Positions 46,182 to 55,436 of a stretch of DNA of 64,000 bases are shown piece after piece. The DNA lies in assembly GCF_008692785.1 (NCBI RefSeq), contig NZ_VXJV01000002.1:124001-188000 (forward strand), read 5' to 3'. Source of the stretch: Salmonella enterica subsp. diarizonae (GTDB taxonomy: Bacteria; Pseudomonadota; Gammaproteobacteria; Enterobacterales; Enterobacteriaceae). Below the pieces are notes generated by a model that was not told the origin of the DNA, made no database searches, and saw only the letters and a program-made list of their open reading frames with translations. A program made the position numbers and the translations under genes. How positions within the stretch are numbered: the first letter of the stretch is position 1; each line of letters opens with the position of its first letter.

Positions 46182-46772
46182 ATGGAAGCGAGTAACGTAG
46201 CACCAGCATCACCAATGTTGTCTTCCTTGTTAGCGCCTTCTTCGGCTCAATCTCAATCCGGGGAGAGAGTGGATACTGAATCATTGCTTCTGTTATTTGA
46301 TGTAATTTGGACGAAGCTAATAGAGCTTGCCAAAAAGCTGCGCGATATTATGCGTACCTATAATGAAACAAGGCAGAGGTTGACTTGGGAACTGCAGGTC
46401 AATGTCTTACAGACGCAAATGAAAACGATTGATCAAGCGTTTAAAGCATCAATGATTACTGCGGGTGGCGCAATGTTCTCAGGAGTGCTGACGATAGGAC
46501 TCGGGGCTGCAGGCGGGGAAACCGGCCTTATATTAGGTCAAGCCATGGGACACACTGCTGGGGGCGTCATGGGCCAGGGGGCTGGTGTAGCGCAACGTCA
46601 AAGCGATCAAGATAAAGCGATTGCCGAGCTGCAACAAAATGGGGCCAACTCTTATAACAAAAACTTGATGGATATTATGGAGAAAGCGGTTGAAATCATG
46701 CAGCAAATCATGGGTATGGGGACGTCAATGGTCGATATTCTTGCTCAAATGCTCCGGGCATTAACGAGGTAA
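46182..46772 (+). CDS. sseD: Translocon pore protein SseD
   Basis: A 196-residue small translocator, EspB-like, partner of SseC in the host-membrane pore. A glycine-rich hydrophobic region (about 92-130, AGGAMFSGVLTIGLGAAGG) is probably membrane-inserting, and helices flank it. Chaperoned by SseA. Five bases before sseE. Confidence 0.95.
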   Translation: MEASNVAPASPMLSSLLAPSSAQSQSGERVDTESLLLLFDVIWTKLIELAKKLRDIMRTYNETRQRLTWELQVNVLQTQMKTIDQAFKASMITAGGAMFSGVLTIGLGAAGGETGLILGQAMGHTAGGVMGQGAGVAQRQSDQDKAIAELQQNGANSYNKNLMDIMEKAVEIMQQIMGMGTSMVDILAQMLRALTR

Positions 46773-46777
46773 AAATA

Positions 46778-47191
46778 GTGCAAGAAATAGAGCAATGGTT
46801 GCGCCGGCATCAGGTGTTAACTGAGCCTGCATATTTAGGGGAAACCTCTATATTGCTTGGGCAGCAGTTTATATTATCGCCTTACCTGGTGGTATATCGT
46901 ATTGAGGCAGAGGAAATGATTATTTGTGAGTTAAGGCGCCTGACGTCCGGGCAGCCCCGACCACAGCAATTGTTTCACTTACTGGGGCTTTTACGCGGGA
47001 TATTTGTTCATCACCCGCAGTTAACATGTTTAAAGATGTTAATAATCACCGATGTTCTGGATGAAAAACAATCATTGTTACGCAGGAAATTATTGCGCAT
47101 CCTGACAGTAATGGGAGCGACCTTTAGCCTGCTGGATGGCGATAGCTGGACAATTTTATCCGCCGAGCATCTTACCCAGCGGCGTTTTTAA
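46778..47191 (+). CDS. sseE: SseE, SPI-2 T3SS accessory protein
   Basis: A 137-residue small cytoplasmic protein of the sse operon with a GTG start. The length matches Typhimurium. It is proposed as a chaperone-like factor (fold like class I chaperones), but its role is not firmly settled. A 52-base gap precedes sscB. Confidence 0.93.
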   Translation: MQEIEQWLRRHQVLTEPAYLGETSILLGQQFILSPYLVVYRIEAEEMIICELRRLTSGQPRPQQLFHLLGLLRGIFVHHPQLTCLKMLIITDVLDEKQSLLRRKLLRILTVMGATFSLLDGDSWTILSAEHLTQRRF

Positions 47192-47243
47192 ATGACATCC
47201 CTGGCGTAAACCTCTATTAAGGGAAAAATAGCAATCAATAGGT

Positions 47244-47678
47244 ATGATGATGAGTGAAAATCAGAAAAACAAAGTACCGGAAGAAATTCTGGAACAGCTC
47301 TTATCTGTTGATCCAGAAACCGTCTATGCCAGAGGTTATGCCTCATGGCAGGAGGGGGATTATTCGCGCGCCGTAATCGATTTTAGCTGGCTGGTGATGG
47401 CCCAGCCATGGAGTTGGCGTGCCCATATTGCATTAGCTGGCGCCTGGATGATGCTTAAAGAATACTCAACGGCCATCAATTTCTATGGCCATGCATTGAT
47501 GCTGGATGTCAGTCATCCAGAACCGGTTTACCAAACAGGCGTCTGTCTCAAAATGATGGGGGAATCAGGGCTGGCGAGGGAGGCTTTCCAAACTGCAATC
47601 AAGATGAGTTATGCGGATGCCTCATGGAGTGAGATTCGCCAGAATGCTCAAACAATGTTTGACACTCTTATTGCTTAA
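47244..47678 (+). CDS. sscB: SseF chaperone SscB
   Basis: A 144-residue tetratricopeptide-type chaperone for the effector SseF, similar to SscA in repeat pattern (GYASWQEGDYSRAVIDFSWL, then AGAWMMLKEYSTAINFYGHA). The start choice among successive ATG codons at 47244-47249 is uncertain by one or two residues. Fifteen bases before sseF. Confidence 0.95.
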   Translation: MMMSENQKNKVPEEILEQLLSVDPETVYARGYASWQEGDYSRAVIDFSWLVMAQPWSWRAHIALAGAWMMLKEYSTAINFYGHALMLDVSHPEPVYQTGVCLKMMGESGLAREAFQTAIKMSYADASWSEIRQNAQTMFDTLIA

Positions 47679-47693
47679 ATAACAGGGCGAAAT

Positions 47694-48482
47694 ATGGAGG
47701 TTCATATTCCACCAGCGGCAAGCAATATAGCCGGGAATAATAGTATTCCTTCCGATATGCAAGCGGAGGGGACATCGTTTCCTCCCCCTGAAATTCCAGT
47801 CCCTGATGCCCCCATAACATCTGTGTTGCTTACGCCTGAACAGGTAAAGCAACAGAGGGATTATGCTATGCATTTTATTCAATACACTATTCGTGCGCTG
47901 GGTGCGACAGTCGTGTTCGGATTATCGGTCGCTGCAGCGGTAATTTCTGGCGGGGCAGGGTTACCCATTGTTATTCTTGCGGGTGCTGCGCTAGTGATTG
48001 CCACCGGGGATGCTTGCTGTGCGTATCATAATTATCAATTGATATGTCAGCAAAAGGAGCCGTTACAAACTTCCAGTGATAGCGTTGCTCTTGTGGTCAG
48101 TAAGCTGGCGTTAAAATGTGGAGCAAACCTTACCTGCGCTAACACCCTTGCCAACTGTCTTTCTTTATTAATACGTTCAGGAATCGCTATTTCTTCCCTG
48201 GTTATACCCTTACTATTTCCACTGCCTGCCGCTGAAAATATCGCGGCCTCTTTGGAGATGGGGACTGTCATTACCTCCGCTAGTCTGACAGCGATAGGTG
48301 CGGTACTGGATTATTACCTTGCCCGAACCCCAAGTGCCGATCAGGAAAATACTTTTGATGAGTTTCCTGCCGATCCCAGTGTGTTATTGGCGGAAAAGAT
48401 TATAGAGTCCTGTCAATCAGTTACTCTACCTGCATCAATGGAAAGTATGGGTAATCAATATTGCGGAGTCGGAGAACCATGA
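47694..48482 (+). CDS. sseF: SPI-2 effector SseF
   Basis: A 262-residue translocated membrane effector that, with SseG, tethers the vacuole near the Golgi and supports Salmonella-induced filaments. Two hydrophobic regions (about 65-110 and 145-205) are present, including GLSVAAAVISGGAGLPIVIL. Two residues longer than I recall for Typhimurium, with many substitutions in the soluble ends. Overlaps sseG by four bases (ATGA). Confidence 0.95.
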   Translation: MEVHIPPAASNIAGNNSIPSDMQAEGTSFPPPEIPVPDAPITSVLLTPEQVKQQRDYAMHFIQYTIRALGATVVFGLSVAAAVISGGAGLPIVILAGAALVIATGDACCAYHNYQLICQQKEPLQTSSDSVALVVSKLALKCGANLTCANTLANCLSLLIRSGIAISSLVIPLLFPLPAAENIAASLEMGTVITSASLTAIGAVLDYYLARTPSADQENTFDEFPADPSVLLAEKIIESCQSVTLPASMESMGNQYCGVGEP

Positions 48483-49174
48483 AACCTGTTAGCCCAAATG
48501 CTCAGGTGGGAGGGCAACTTCCTGTTTACGCGCCTACGGATTCATCTCCATGTCCCTCATTGCCGCATCCGGAAACCACCAGGGATGTAGAAATCGGTAG
48601 AATAGATCCTCAACAAGGAAAAGAACGATTATTGACCGGGCTTGCTAAACGAATGATAGCGGTTTTTCCAAAAGAAATTTTTAGTTGGCAAATGGTCATT
48701 TTGGGCGGACAGGTTTTATGTTGTTCCGCCGGAATAGCGTTAACAGTGCTAAGCGGTGGAGGCGCACCACTCCTGGCCCTGGCGGGAGTTGGCCTTGCTA
48801 TTGCCATTGCGGATGTCGCCTGTCTTATCTATCACCATAAACATCACTTGCCTGTGGCTCACGATAGTATAGGAAACGCCGTTTTTTATATTGCTAATTG
48901 CTTTGTCAATCAACGAAAAAGTATGGCCATTGCTAAAGCTGTCTCTCTGGGAGGTAGATTAGCCTTAACCGCGACGGTGATGACGCATTCATACTGGAGT
49001 AGCACTTTGGGACTACAGTCTCATTTATTAGAGCGTATTAATGATATTACCTACGGACTAATGAGTTTTACTCGCTTTGGTATGGATGGGATGGCAATGA
49101 CCGGTATGCAGGTCAGTAGCCCATTATATCGTTTGCTGGCTCAGGTGATGCCAGAACAAAGTGCGCCGGAGTGA
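48479..49174 (+). CDS. sseG: SPI-2 effector SseG
   Basis: A 231-residue translocated membrane effector that binds SseF and localises to the Golgi network. Hydrophobic segments VILGGQVLCCSAGIALTVLS and LLALAGVGLAIAIADVACLI (about 80-120) are conserved. The N-terminal 50 residues differ from Typhimurium as I recall it and hold a small insertion (TTRDVEIGRID), giving 231 against 229 residues. The start at 48479 overlaps the sseF stop. Confidence 0.95.
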   Translation: MKPVSPNAQVGGQLPVYAPTDSSPCPSLPHPETTRDVEIGRIDPQQGKERLLTGLAKRMIAVFPKEIFSWQMVILGGQVLCCSAGIALTVLSGGGAPLLALAGVGLAIAIADVACLIYHHKHHLPVAHDSIGNAVFYIANCFVNQRKSMAIAKAVSLGGRLALTATVMTHSYWSSTLGLQSHLLERINDITYGLMSFTRFGMDGMAMTGMQVSSPLYRLLAQVMPEQSAPE

Positions 49175-49267
49175 CCATTTTCAGGTATATACCTGATGCT
49201 CATCTATTTCTAAATTTTGATATGTTGCCAGTATCCTTACGATGTATTTATTTTAAGGAAAAGTATT
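49175..49267 (+). promoter_or_regulatory. ssaG promoter region with perfect palindrome
   Basis: The perfect 16-base palindrome TCAGGTATATACCTGA at 49181-49196 lies 6 bases after sseG and about 72 before ssaG. Read as TTCAGGT-ATAT-ACCTGAT it is a 7-4-7 repeat of the type described for SsrB. A promoter upstream of ssaG is known in Typhimurium. AAGGAAAAGT serves as ribosome-binding site. Confidence 0.6.
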
Positions 49268-49483
49268 ATGGATATTGCACAATTAGTGGATATGCTCTCC
49301 CACATGGCGCGCCAGGCGGGACAGGCCATTAATGACAAAATGAATGGCAATGATTTGCTCAACCCAGAATCAATGATTAAAGTGCAATTTGCCTTGCAGC
49401 AGTACTCTACATTTATTAATTACGAAAGTTCAATGATCAAAATGATCAAGGACATGCTTAGTGGAATTATTGCTAAAATCTGA
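49268..49483 (+). CDS. ssaG: Needle subunit SsaG (SctF)
   Basis: A 71-residue helical-hairpin needle protein, MDIAQLVDMLSHMARQAGQ at the N-terminus and ending SGIIAKI; polymerises into the SPI-2 needle. The length is typical of SctF. The upstream in-frame start at 49217 lacks a good ribosome-binding site. First gene of the ssaG operon; overlaps the likely ssaH start. Confidence 0.95.
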   Translation: MDIAQLVDMLSHMARQAGQAINDKMNGNDLLNPESMIKVQFALQQYSTFINYESSMIKMIKDMLSGIIAKI

Positions 49484-49751
49484 AATTATTAGCGACGATG
49501 TTCGACGGTTGCTACTGGAAATTATGTTTGCTGGCGTTAACCATAGTCTTGTTTCCCAGGTACATGCGATGTTGCCAGCGCTATCTGTTATTGTTCCGGA
49601 TAAAAAATTACAGTTGGTATGCCTGGCATTATTGCTGGCGGGATTAAATGAACCGCTAAAAGCCGGGGAAATTTTAGCGGGTATTGATTTACCAGAGGCT
49701 ATGGCGTTACGTTTGTTATTTCCTGCGCCAAATGAGGAGTTTAAAAATTGA
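49461..49751 (+). CDS. ssaH: T3SS needle co-chaperone-like SsaH
   Basis: A 96-residue helical protein starting at a GTG inside ssaG; an alternative ATG at 49524 gives the 75-residue form found in some annotations. I prefer the longer form because its N-terminal helix (LLLKSEIISDDVRRLLLEI) looks well formed. SctG-type proteins help keep the needle subunit soluble. The stop overlaps the ssaI start. Confidence 0.85.
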   Translation: MELLLKSEIISDDVRRLLLEIMFAGVNHSLVSQVHAMLPALSVIVPDKKLQLVCLALLLAGLNEPLKAGEILAGIDLPEAMALRLLFPAPNEEFKN

Positions 49752-50014
49752 ATATTTCTGATATCAGCAGAGGAATGCCTGTAAACACTCAATCTTCTGT
49801 AATGTCCTCTACGGAGGCAGGTCAGGAGCAAATTAATCTTTTTAAACAATTAATGACAGATGATGTGTCAGTCAATAACGCCAATGTCTTACTACCTCCT
49901 GTTATGCTGACCAGGCAAATGGATTATATGGAATTGACCGTGGGTGTAGATTTTCTTGCCAGGATATCAGGCTCAGCATCACAAGCGCTTAATAAGCTGG
50001 TAAGTATGACATGA
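49748..50014 (+). CDS. ssaI: Inner rod protein SsaI (SctI)
   Basis: An 88-residue rod subunit with a TTG start overlapping the ssaH stop (TTGA); an ATG at 49775 would give 79 residues. The C-terminal half (LTRQMDYMELTVGVDFLARI, then SGSASQALNKLVSMT) is the conserved SctI helix. The N-terminus differs clearly from the 82-residue Typhimurium protein I recall. Confidence 0.9.
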   Translation: MNISDISRGMPVNTQSSVMSSTEAGQEQINLFKQLMTDDVSVNNANVLLPPVMLTRQMDYMELTVGVDFLARISGSASQALNKLVSMT

Positions 50015-50760
50015 AGGTTCATCGTATAGTATTTCTTATTGCTTTGGCGTTCCTTCTTACGGCATGTGATGTGGATCTTTATCGTTCATTACCGGAAGAT
50101 GAGGCGAATCAGATGCTGGCATTACTAATGCAGCATCGCATCAATGCGGAAAAAAAGCAGGAGGAGGATGGCATTACCTTACATGTCGAGCAGTCGCAAT
50201 TTATTAATGCGGTTGAGCTACTTAGACTTCATGGCTACCCGCATCACCAGTTTACGACGGCAGATAAGATGTTTCCAGCTAATCAGTTAGTGGTATCACC
50301 CCAGGAAGAACAGCAGAAGATTAATTTTTTAAAAGAGCAAAGAATTGAAGGAATGCTGAGTCAGATGGAGGGAGTGATTAATGCAGAAGTTACCATTGCA
50401 CTACCGGATTATGATGAGGGAAGTCATTCTTCTCCGAGCTCTGTCGCCGTATTTATAAAATATTCACCTCAGGTCAATATGGAGGCCTTCCGGGTAAAAA
50501 TCAAAGATTTAATCGAGATGTCAATCCCTGGGTTGCAATACAGTAAGATCAGTATCTTGATGCAACCTGCTGAATTCAGGATGGTACCTGACGTACCAGC
50601 GAGACAAGCGTTCTGGATTATGGACGTTATCAATGCCAATAAAGGAAAGGTGGTGAAGTGGTTGATCCAATACCCTTATCAGTTGATGTTATCGATGACA
50701 GGACTGCTATTGGGGGGCGGCATCCTGATCGGCTATTTTTTCCTGAGACGCCGTTTCTGA
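50011..50760 (+). CDS. ssaJ: Inner membrane ring lipoprotein SsaJ (SctJ)
   Basis: A 249-residue lipoprotein with signal peptide and lipobox LLTACDVDLY (Cys19), a YscJ/FliF ring-building domain and a C-terminal membrane anchor (YQLMLSMTGLLLGGGILIGYFFL, about 223-245, followed by arginines). It forms the inner ring with SsaD. It overlaps ssaI (ATGA). Confidence 0.95.
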   Translation: MKVHRIVFLIALAFLLTACDVDLYRSLPEDEANQMLALLMQHRINAEKKQEEDGITLHVEQSQFINAVELLRLHGYPHHQFTTADKMFPANQLVVSPQEEQQKINFLKEQRIEGMLSQMEGVINAEVTIALPDYDEGSHSSPSSVAVFIKYSPQVNMEAFRVKIKDLIEMSIPGLQYSKISILMQPAEFRMVPDVPARQAFWIMDVINANKGKVVKWLIQYPYQLMLSMTGLLLGGGILIGYFFLRRRF

Positions 50761-51326
50761 GCCGACCTGACCCGGAGGTTTTGCAACTTTATCGTTATTT
50801 CTGGCAGCCTGCTCGCTATGCTGTACCGGAATGGCTGTGTAAACTGGGCTTTCATCCTTCCAGTTGCTGGCGTTATGGCGATCGACCAGAGTTGGATCGC
50901 CTGCTTAATAGATCATTGTATAGACTAAGGAGAAGTTCTGTTATTCCAGCCCGGTTGAATGACAGGCAAAAACGTCAGGTTCGTCTTGCGCCGCGTATAT
51001 CTGCATTTGCATTTGGACTGGGGTTATTCAAACTCAGGTGCAGTGACTATTTTATGCTGCCAGAGTATCGGCAATTGCTTCTACAGTGGTTTAGCGAGGA
51101 TGAGATCTGGCAACTATATGGTTGGTTGGGGCAAAGAGATGGCAAATTACTTTCTCCGCAAGCGATGCAACAAACAGCGTTGCAAATCGGTACCGCCATT
51201 CTTAATCGGGAAGCGTATGACGATGTGGTTTTACATGCGTTATTAGTGCTATTACCCCCCCCACTGCGTGTACTTTGGCCGAAGACTTCTCTTACCGAGA
51301 TTATCTTTATGGAGCATTTACTATGA
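50658..51326 (+). CDS. SctK-family sorting platform protein
   Basis: A 222-residue soluble protein between ssaJ and ssaK, the usual place of SctK (YscK/OrgA/MxiK), which links the C-ring pod to SctD. It overlaps the end of ssaJ by about 100 bases in another frame. The GTG at 50658 is the only ordinary start codon before a TTG near residue 42, so the overlap is probably real. The motif LQLYRYFWQPARYAVPEWLC resembles the SctK N-terminal region. Equivalent to STM1410 of Typhimurium, sometimes called ssaX. The stop overlaps ssaK (ATGA). Confidence 0.75.
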   Translation: MVDPIPLSVDVIDDRTAIGGRHPDRLFFPETPFLSRPDPEVLQLYRYFWQPARYAVPEWLCKLGFHPSSCWRYGDRPELDRLLNRSLYRLRRSSVIPARLNDRQKRQVRLAPRISAFAFGLGLFKLRCSDYFMLPEYRQLLLQWFSEDEIWQLYGWLGQRDGKLLSPQAMQQTALQIGTAILNREAYDDVVLHALLVLLPPPLRVLWPKTSLTEIIFMEHLL

Positions 51327-51997
51327 GTTTCACTTCACTCCCGTTAATGGAAATTAACCATAAACTGCCGGCTCAAAATATTATTGAATCACACTGGGTA
51401 ACTTTACAATTAACTTTATTCGCGCAAGAGCAACAGGCCAATAAAGTTTCACAAGCTGTAGTGAATGCTGCTTACCGGAAGGCTGAAAAAATCATCCGGG
51501 ACGCCTATCGTTACCAGCGTGAACAAAAAATGGAGCTACAGCAGGAAATATCGCGGTTGCGTAAAGATACGCTGGAAAAAATGGAGGTGGAGTGGTTAGA
51601 ACAATATGTAAAACATCTACAAGAAGATGAAAGTCAATTTCTTTTATTGGTCGATCAAGCTGAGCATCATATTAAAAATAGTATAGAACAGATTCTGATG
51701 GCCTGGTTCGACCAACAGTCGGTAGACAGTGTTATGTGTCATCGTCTGGCACGCCAGGCCACGGCTATGGCGGAAGAGGGGGGGCTTTATTTGCGTATTC
51801 ACCCTGAAAAAGAGGCATTGATGCGTGAAACTTTTGGAAAACGGTTTACGCTGATTATCGAGCCTGGTTTCTCTACCGATCAGGCTGAGCTTTCCTCAAC
51901 TCGATATTCAGTTGAATTTTCACTCTCTCGCCATTTCAATGCGTTACTGAAATGGCTACGTAACGGTGAAGATAATAGAGGTAGTGATGAATATTAA
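51323..51997 (+). CDS. ssaK: Stator protein SsaK (SctL)
   Basis: A 224-residue SctL/FliH-like stator that anchors the ATPase SsaN to the sorting platform. It has a long central coiled coil (about 35-110, for example KAEKIIRDAYRYQREQKMEL) and a C-terminal globular ATPase-binding domain. The start at 51323 overlaps the preceding stop; the upstream frame from 51275 is an extension without support. Overlaps ssaL by 11 bases. Confidence 0.94.
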   Translation: MSFTSLPLMEINHKLPAQNIIESHWVTLQLTLFAQEQQANKVSQAVVNAAYRKAEKIIRDAYRYQREQKMELQQEISRLRKDTLEKMEVEWLEQYVKHLQEDESQFLLLVDQAEHHIKNSIEQILMAWFDQQSVDSVMCHRLARQATAMAEEGGLYLRIHPEKEALMRETFGKRFTLIIEPGFSTDQAELSSTRYSVEFSLSRHFNALLKWLRNGEDNRGSDEY

Positions 51998-52979
51998 AGT
52001 TAATGAAATAAAAATAACGCCTCCTACAGAGTTTACCCCTGGTCAGCTTATAGAGGAACAAGAGGTTACCTCGCCTTCAATGTTGGCTCTTCAGGAATTA
52101 CAGGAAACGACGGGGACTTCGCTCTATGAGACGATGGAAGAAATAGGGATGGCGCTGAGTGGTAAACTCCGGGAAAAATATAAATTTATTGATGCTGAGA
52201 AACTGGAGCGCAGACAGCAGGCGTTGCTGCGTTTAATAAAACAAATACAGGAGGATAATGGCGTAACATTGCGTCCGCTTACCGAAGAAAATGGCGATCC
52301 TAATTTGCAGAATGCGCATCAAATTATCTCTCTTGCAATGGCGCTTACTGCTGGCGGGTTGTCAAAAAAGAAAAAACGAGATTTGCAATCGCAACTGGAT
52401 ACGCTCACAGCGGAGGAGGGATGGGAACTTGCCGTTTTTAGTTTAATGGAACTTGGCGAAGTGGATACTGCTACGCTGGCCTCTCTGAAACGTTTTATGC
52501 AACAGTCGATAGACAACGATGAAATGCCCTTATCGCAGTGGTTTAGACGCGTGGCTGACTGGCCGGATCGTTGTGAGCGGGTCCGTATTTTGCTAAGAGC
52601 AATAGCATTTGAACTTAGCATATGTATCGAATCCTCGCAGCAAAGTCGTTTGGCTGCAGCATTAGTACGTTTGCGTCGTTTGCTGTTATTCCTTGGCCTT
52701 GAAAAAGAGTGCCAACGTGAGGAATGGATTTGCCAGTTGCCGCCTAATACATTACTGCCGTTGCTACTTGATATCATTTGTGAGCGTTGGCTTTTCAGTG
52801 ATTGGTTGCTTGACAGACTTACCGCTGTAGTTCCTTCATCGCGGATGTTTAATCGGTTACTCCAACAACTTGATGCGCAGTTTATGCTGATACCAGATAA
52901 TTGTTTTAACGATGAAGATCAACGTGAACAAATCCTCGAAACTCTTCGTGAATTAAAGGTAAATCAGGTTTTATTCTGA
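51987..52979 (+). CDS. ssaL: Gatekeeper SsaL (SctW)
   Basis: A 330-residue YopN/InvE-like gatekeeper which, with SsaM and SsaB, blocks effectors until translocators have left. The N-terminus MNIKVNEIKITPPTEFTPGQ and helical X-bundle domains (about 70-320) fit the family. The start at 51987 inside ssaK is preferred over the longer frame from 51966. The next gap (58 bases) holds a known ssaM promoter region. Confidence 0.94.
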   Translation: MNIKVNEIKITPPTEFTPGQLIEEQEVTSPSMLALQELQETTGTSLYETMEEIGMALSGKLREKYKFIDAEKLERRQQALLRLIKQIQEDNGVTLRPLTEENGDPNLQNAHQIISLAMALTAGGLSKKKKRDLQSQLDTLTAEEGWELAVFSLMELGEVDTATLASLKRFMQQSIDNDEMPLSQWFRRVADWPDRCERVRILLRAIAFELSICIESSQQSRLAAALVRLRRLLLFLGLEKECQREEWICQLPPNTLLPLLLDIICERWLFSDWLLDRLTAVVPSSRMFNRLLQQLDAQFMLIPDNCFNDEDQREQILETLRELKVNQVLF

Positions 52980-53037
52980 TACCAGGTTTTCAACATTTCG
53001 GTAAATTTGTTTTGTGGCTCATCATTGAGGCGACAGA

Positions 53038-53406
53038 ATGGATTGGGATCTCATTACTGAACGTAATATTCAGCTTTTTATTCGATTATCAGGGTTAACT
53101 GAACGGCCTTTATCACCAAATATGTTCTGGCGGCAAGGACAATATGAAACCTATCTAAACTATCAGAATGGTCGTGTTCACTTATGTCAGATACTCCAGC
53201 AGACCTTCTTAGACGAAGACCTGCTGTTTAAAGCGTTGACTAACTGGAAACCTGCGGGGTTTATGGGCATTCCTCAACGATTATTTTTGTTGCGCGATGG
53301 GCTTGCGATTAGTTGTTCTCCTCCTCCCTCTAGCTCTGCCGAGCTCTGGTTACGATTACATCATCGACAAATAAAATTCCTGGAGTCGCAATGCGTTCAC
53401 GTTTAG
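53038..53406 (+). CDS. ssaM: Gatekeeper subunit SsaM
   Basis: A 122-residue small soluble protein, YscX/SpiC-partner type, in the SsaB-SsaL-SsaM switch complex. It matches the Typhimurium length. The ATG follows GAGGCGAC. It overlaps ssaV by 16 bases, suggesting coupling. Confidence 0.93.
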   Translation: MDWDLITERNIQLFIRLSGLTERPLSPNMFWRQGQYETYLNYQNGRVHLCQILQQTFLDEDLLFKALTNWKPAGFMGIPQRLFLLRDGLAISCSPPPSSSAELWLRLHHRQIKFLESQCVHV

Positions 53407-55436
53407 GTGAGGGAATCAGGGCGCAACAGTGGCTCAAAGTATGTGCGGGTCGGCAGGATATGGTTCTGGCGACGGTGTTATTAATCGCTATTGTGATGAT
53501 GTTGTTACCTTTACCGACCTGGATGGTCGATATCCTGATTACTATCAACCTTATGTTTTCAGTGATCCTGCTATTAATCGCCATTTATATTAGCGACCCA
53601 CTCGATTTATCTGTATTTCCGTCTTTATTACTTATTACCACGTTATATCGTTTGTCACTCACAATTAGCACGTCACGGTTGGTATTGTTGCAACACAACG
53701 CCGGTAATATCGTAGACGCTTTCGGTAGGTTTGTCGTAGGGGGAAATCTCACCGTTGGGTTGGTCGTATTTACTATCATTACTATCGTACAGTTTATTGT
53801 CATTACAAAAGGTATCGAGAGGGTAGCGGAGGTCAGCGCACGTTTCTCACTTGATGGTATGCCAGGCAAACAAATGAGTATTGATGGCGATCTGCGTGCC
53901 GGAGTCATTGATGCAGACCACGCCCGTAAATTAAGACAGCACGTCCAGCAGGAAAGCCGCTTTCTCGGCGCGATGGATGGTGCGATGAAATTTGTTAAAG
54001 GTGATACGATTGCCGGTATTATTGTCGTACTGGTGAATATTATCGGTGGTATCATTATCGCTATCGTACAATATGATATGTCGATGAGTGATGCTGTTCA
54101 CACTTATAGCGTACTTTCAATCGGGGACGGTTTATGTGGTCAAATTCCATCCCTGCTTATTTCACTTAGCGCGGGGATTATTGTTACCCGTGTTCCTGGC
54201 GAGAAACGCCAAAATTTGGCGACAGAGTTGAGTTCTCAGATTGCCAGACAACCTCAGTCACTCATATTAACCGCTGTTGTTTTGATGCTCCTCGCTTTTA
54301 TTCCAGGCTTCCCTTTTATCATTCTCGCTTTTTTTTCAGCTTTGTTGACGTTGCCAATTATCCTCATTCGCCGCAAAAAAACGGTGGTCTCCGCAAGTGG
54401 AGTAGAGGCGCCGGAAAAAGATAGTATGGCTCCCGGTGCATGTCCCCTAATCTTACGTCTTACACCGATGTTACATTCTGCTGACCTGATACGTGATATT
54501 GATGCCATGAGATGGTTATTATTTGAGGACACAGGGGTCCCTCTTCCTGAAGTTAATATTGAGGTTTTGCCTGAGCCCACCGAAAAATTGACGGTACTGC
54601 TATATCAGGAACCCGTATTTAGTTTATCTATTCCCGCCCAGGCGGATTATTTATTGATGGGCGCGGACGCTAGTGTGGTGGGTAACAGCCAGACGTTACC
54701 GAACGGAATGGGGCAGATCTGTTGGCTTTCAAAAGACATGGGCCATAAGGCGCAAGGTTTTGGGCTGGACGTTTTCGCGGGCAGCCAACGTATCACTGCC
54801 CTACTAAAATGTGCATTACTTCGTTATATGGGAGAGTTTATTGGTGTTCAGGAAACGCGTTATCTGATGAATGCAATGGAAAAAAACTACTCTGAACTGG
54901 TAAAAGAGCTTCAGCGTCAGTTACCCATCAACAAAATCGCTGAAACTTTGCAGCGGCTTGTATCAGAACGGGTTTCTATTAGAGATTTACGCCTTATTTT
55001 CGGCACGTTAATTGACTGGGCGCCACGTGAAAAAGATGTCCTGATGTTGACAGAATATGTCCGTATCGCGCTTCGTCGTCATATTCTACGTCGTCTTAAT
55101 CCGGAAGGAAAACCGTTGCCGATTTTGCGGATCGGCGAGGGTATTGAGAATCTCGTGCGTGAATCCATTCGCCAGACGGCAATGGGGACCTATACTGCGC
55201 TGTCGTCTCGTCATAAGTCGCAGATTCTGCAACTGATCGAGCAAGCGCTCAAGCATTCAGCCCAATTGCTCATTGTCACCTCTGTCGACACCCGACGTTT
55301 CTTGCGAAAAATTACAGAAGCCACCTTGTTCGACGTACCGATTTTGTCTTGGCAGGAATTAGGAGAGGAGAGCTTTGTACAAGTGGTGGAAAGTATTGAC
55401 CTTAGCGAAGAGGAGTTGGCGGACAATGAAGAATGA
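53391..55436 (+). CDS. ssaV: Export apparatus protein SsaV (SctV)
   Basis: A 681-residue FHIPEP-family export gate. The N-terminal half has about eight membrane segments; FHIPEP motifs include [20 protein letters not shown] and SIDGDLRAG. The C-terminal cytoplasmic domain (about 350-681) forms the nonameric ring that selects substrates with SsaL/M. Essential for secretion. Overlaps ssaN by 11 bases. Confidence 0.97.
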   Translation: MRSRLGEGIRAQQWLKVCAGRQDMVLATVLLIAIVMMLLPLPTWMVDILITINLMFSVILLLIAIYISDPLDLSVFPSLLLITTLYRLSLTISTSRLVLLQHNAGNIVDAFGRFVVGGNLTVGLVVFTIITIVQFIVITKGIERVAEVSARFSLDGMPGKQMSIDGDLRAGVIDADHARKLRQHVQQESRFLGAMDGAMKFVKGDTIAGIIVVLVNIIGGIIIAIVQYDMSMSDAVHTYSVLSIGDGLCGQIPSLLISLSAGIIVTRVPGEKRQNLATELSSQIARQPQSLILTAVVLMLLAFIPGFPFIILAFFSALLTLPIILIRRKKTVVSASGVEAPEKDSMAPGACPLILRLTPMLHSADLIRDIDAMRWLLFEDTGVPLPEVNIEVLPEPTEKLTVLLYQEPVFSLSIPAQADYLLMGADASVVGNSQTLPNGMGQICWLSKDMGHKAQGFGLDVFAGSQRITALLKCALLRYMGEFIGVQETRYLMNAMEKNYSELVKELQRQLPINKIAETLQRLVSERVSIRDLRLIFGTLIDWAPREKDVLMLTEYVRIALRRHILRRLNPEGKPLPILRIGEGIENLVRESIRQTAMGTYTALSSRHKSQILQLIEQALKHSAQLLIVTSVDTRRFLRKITEATLFDVPILSWQELGEESFVQVVESIDLSEEELADNEE

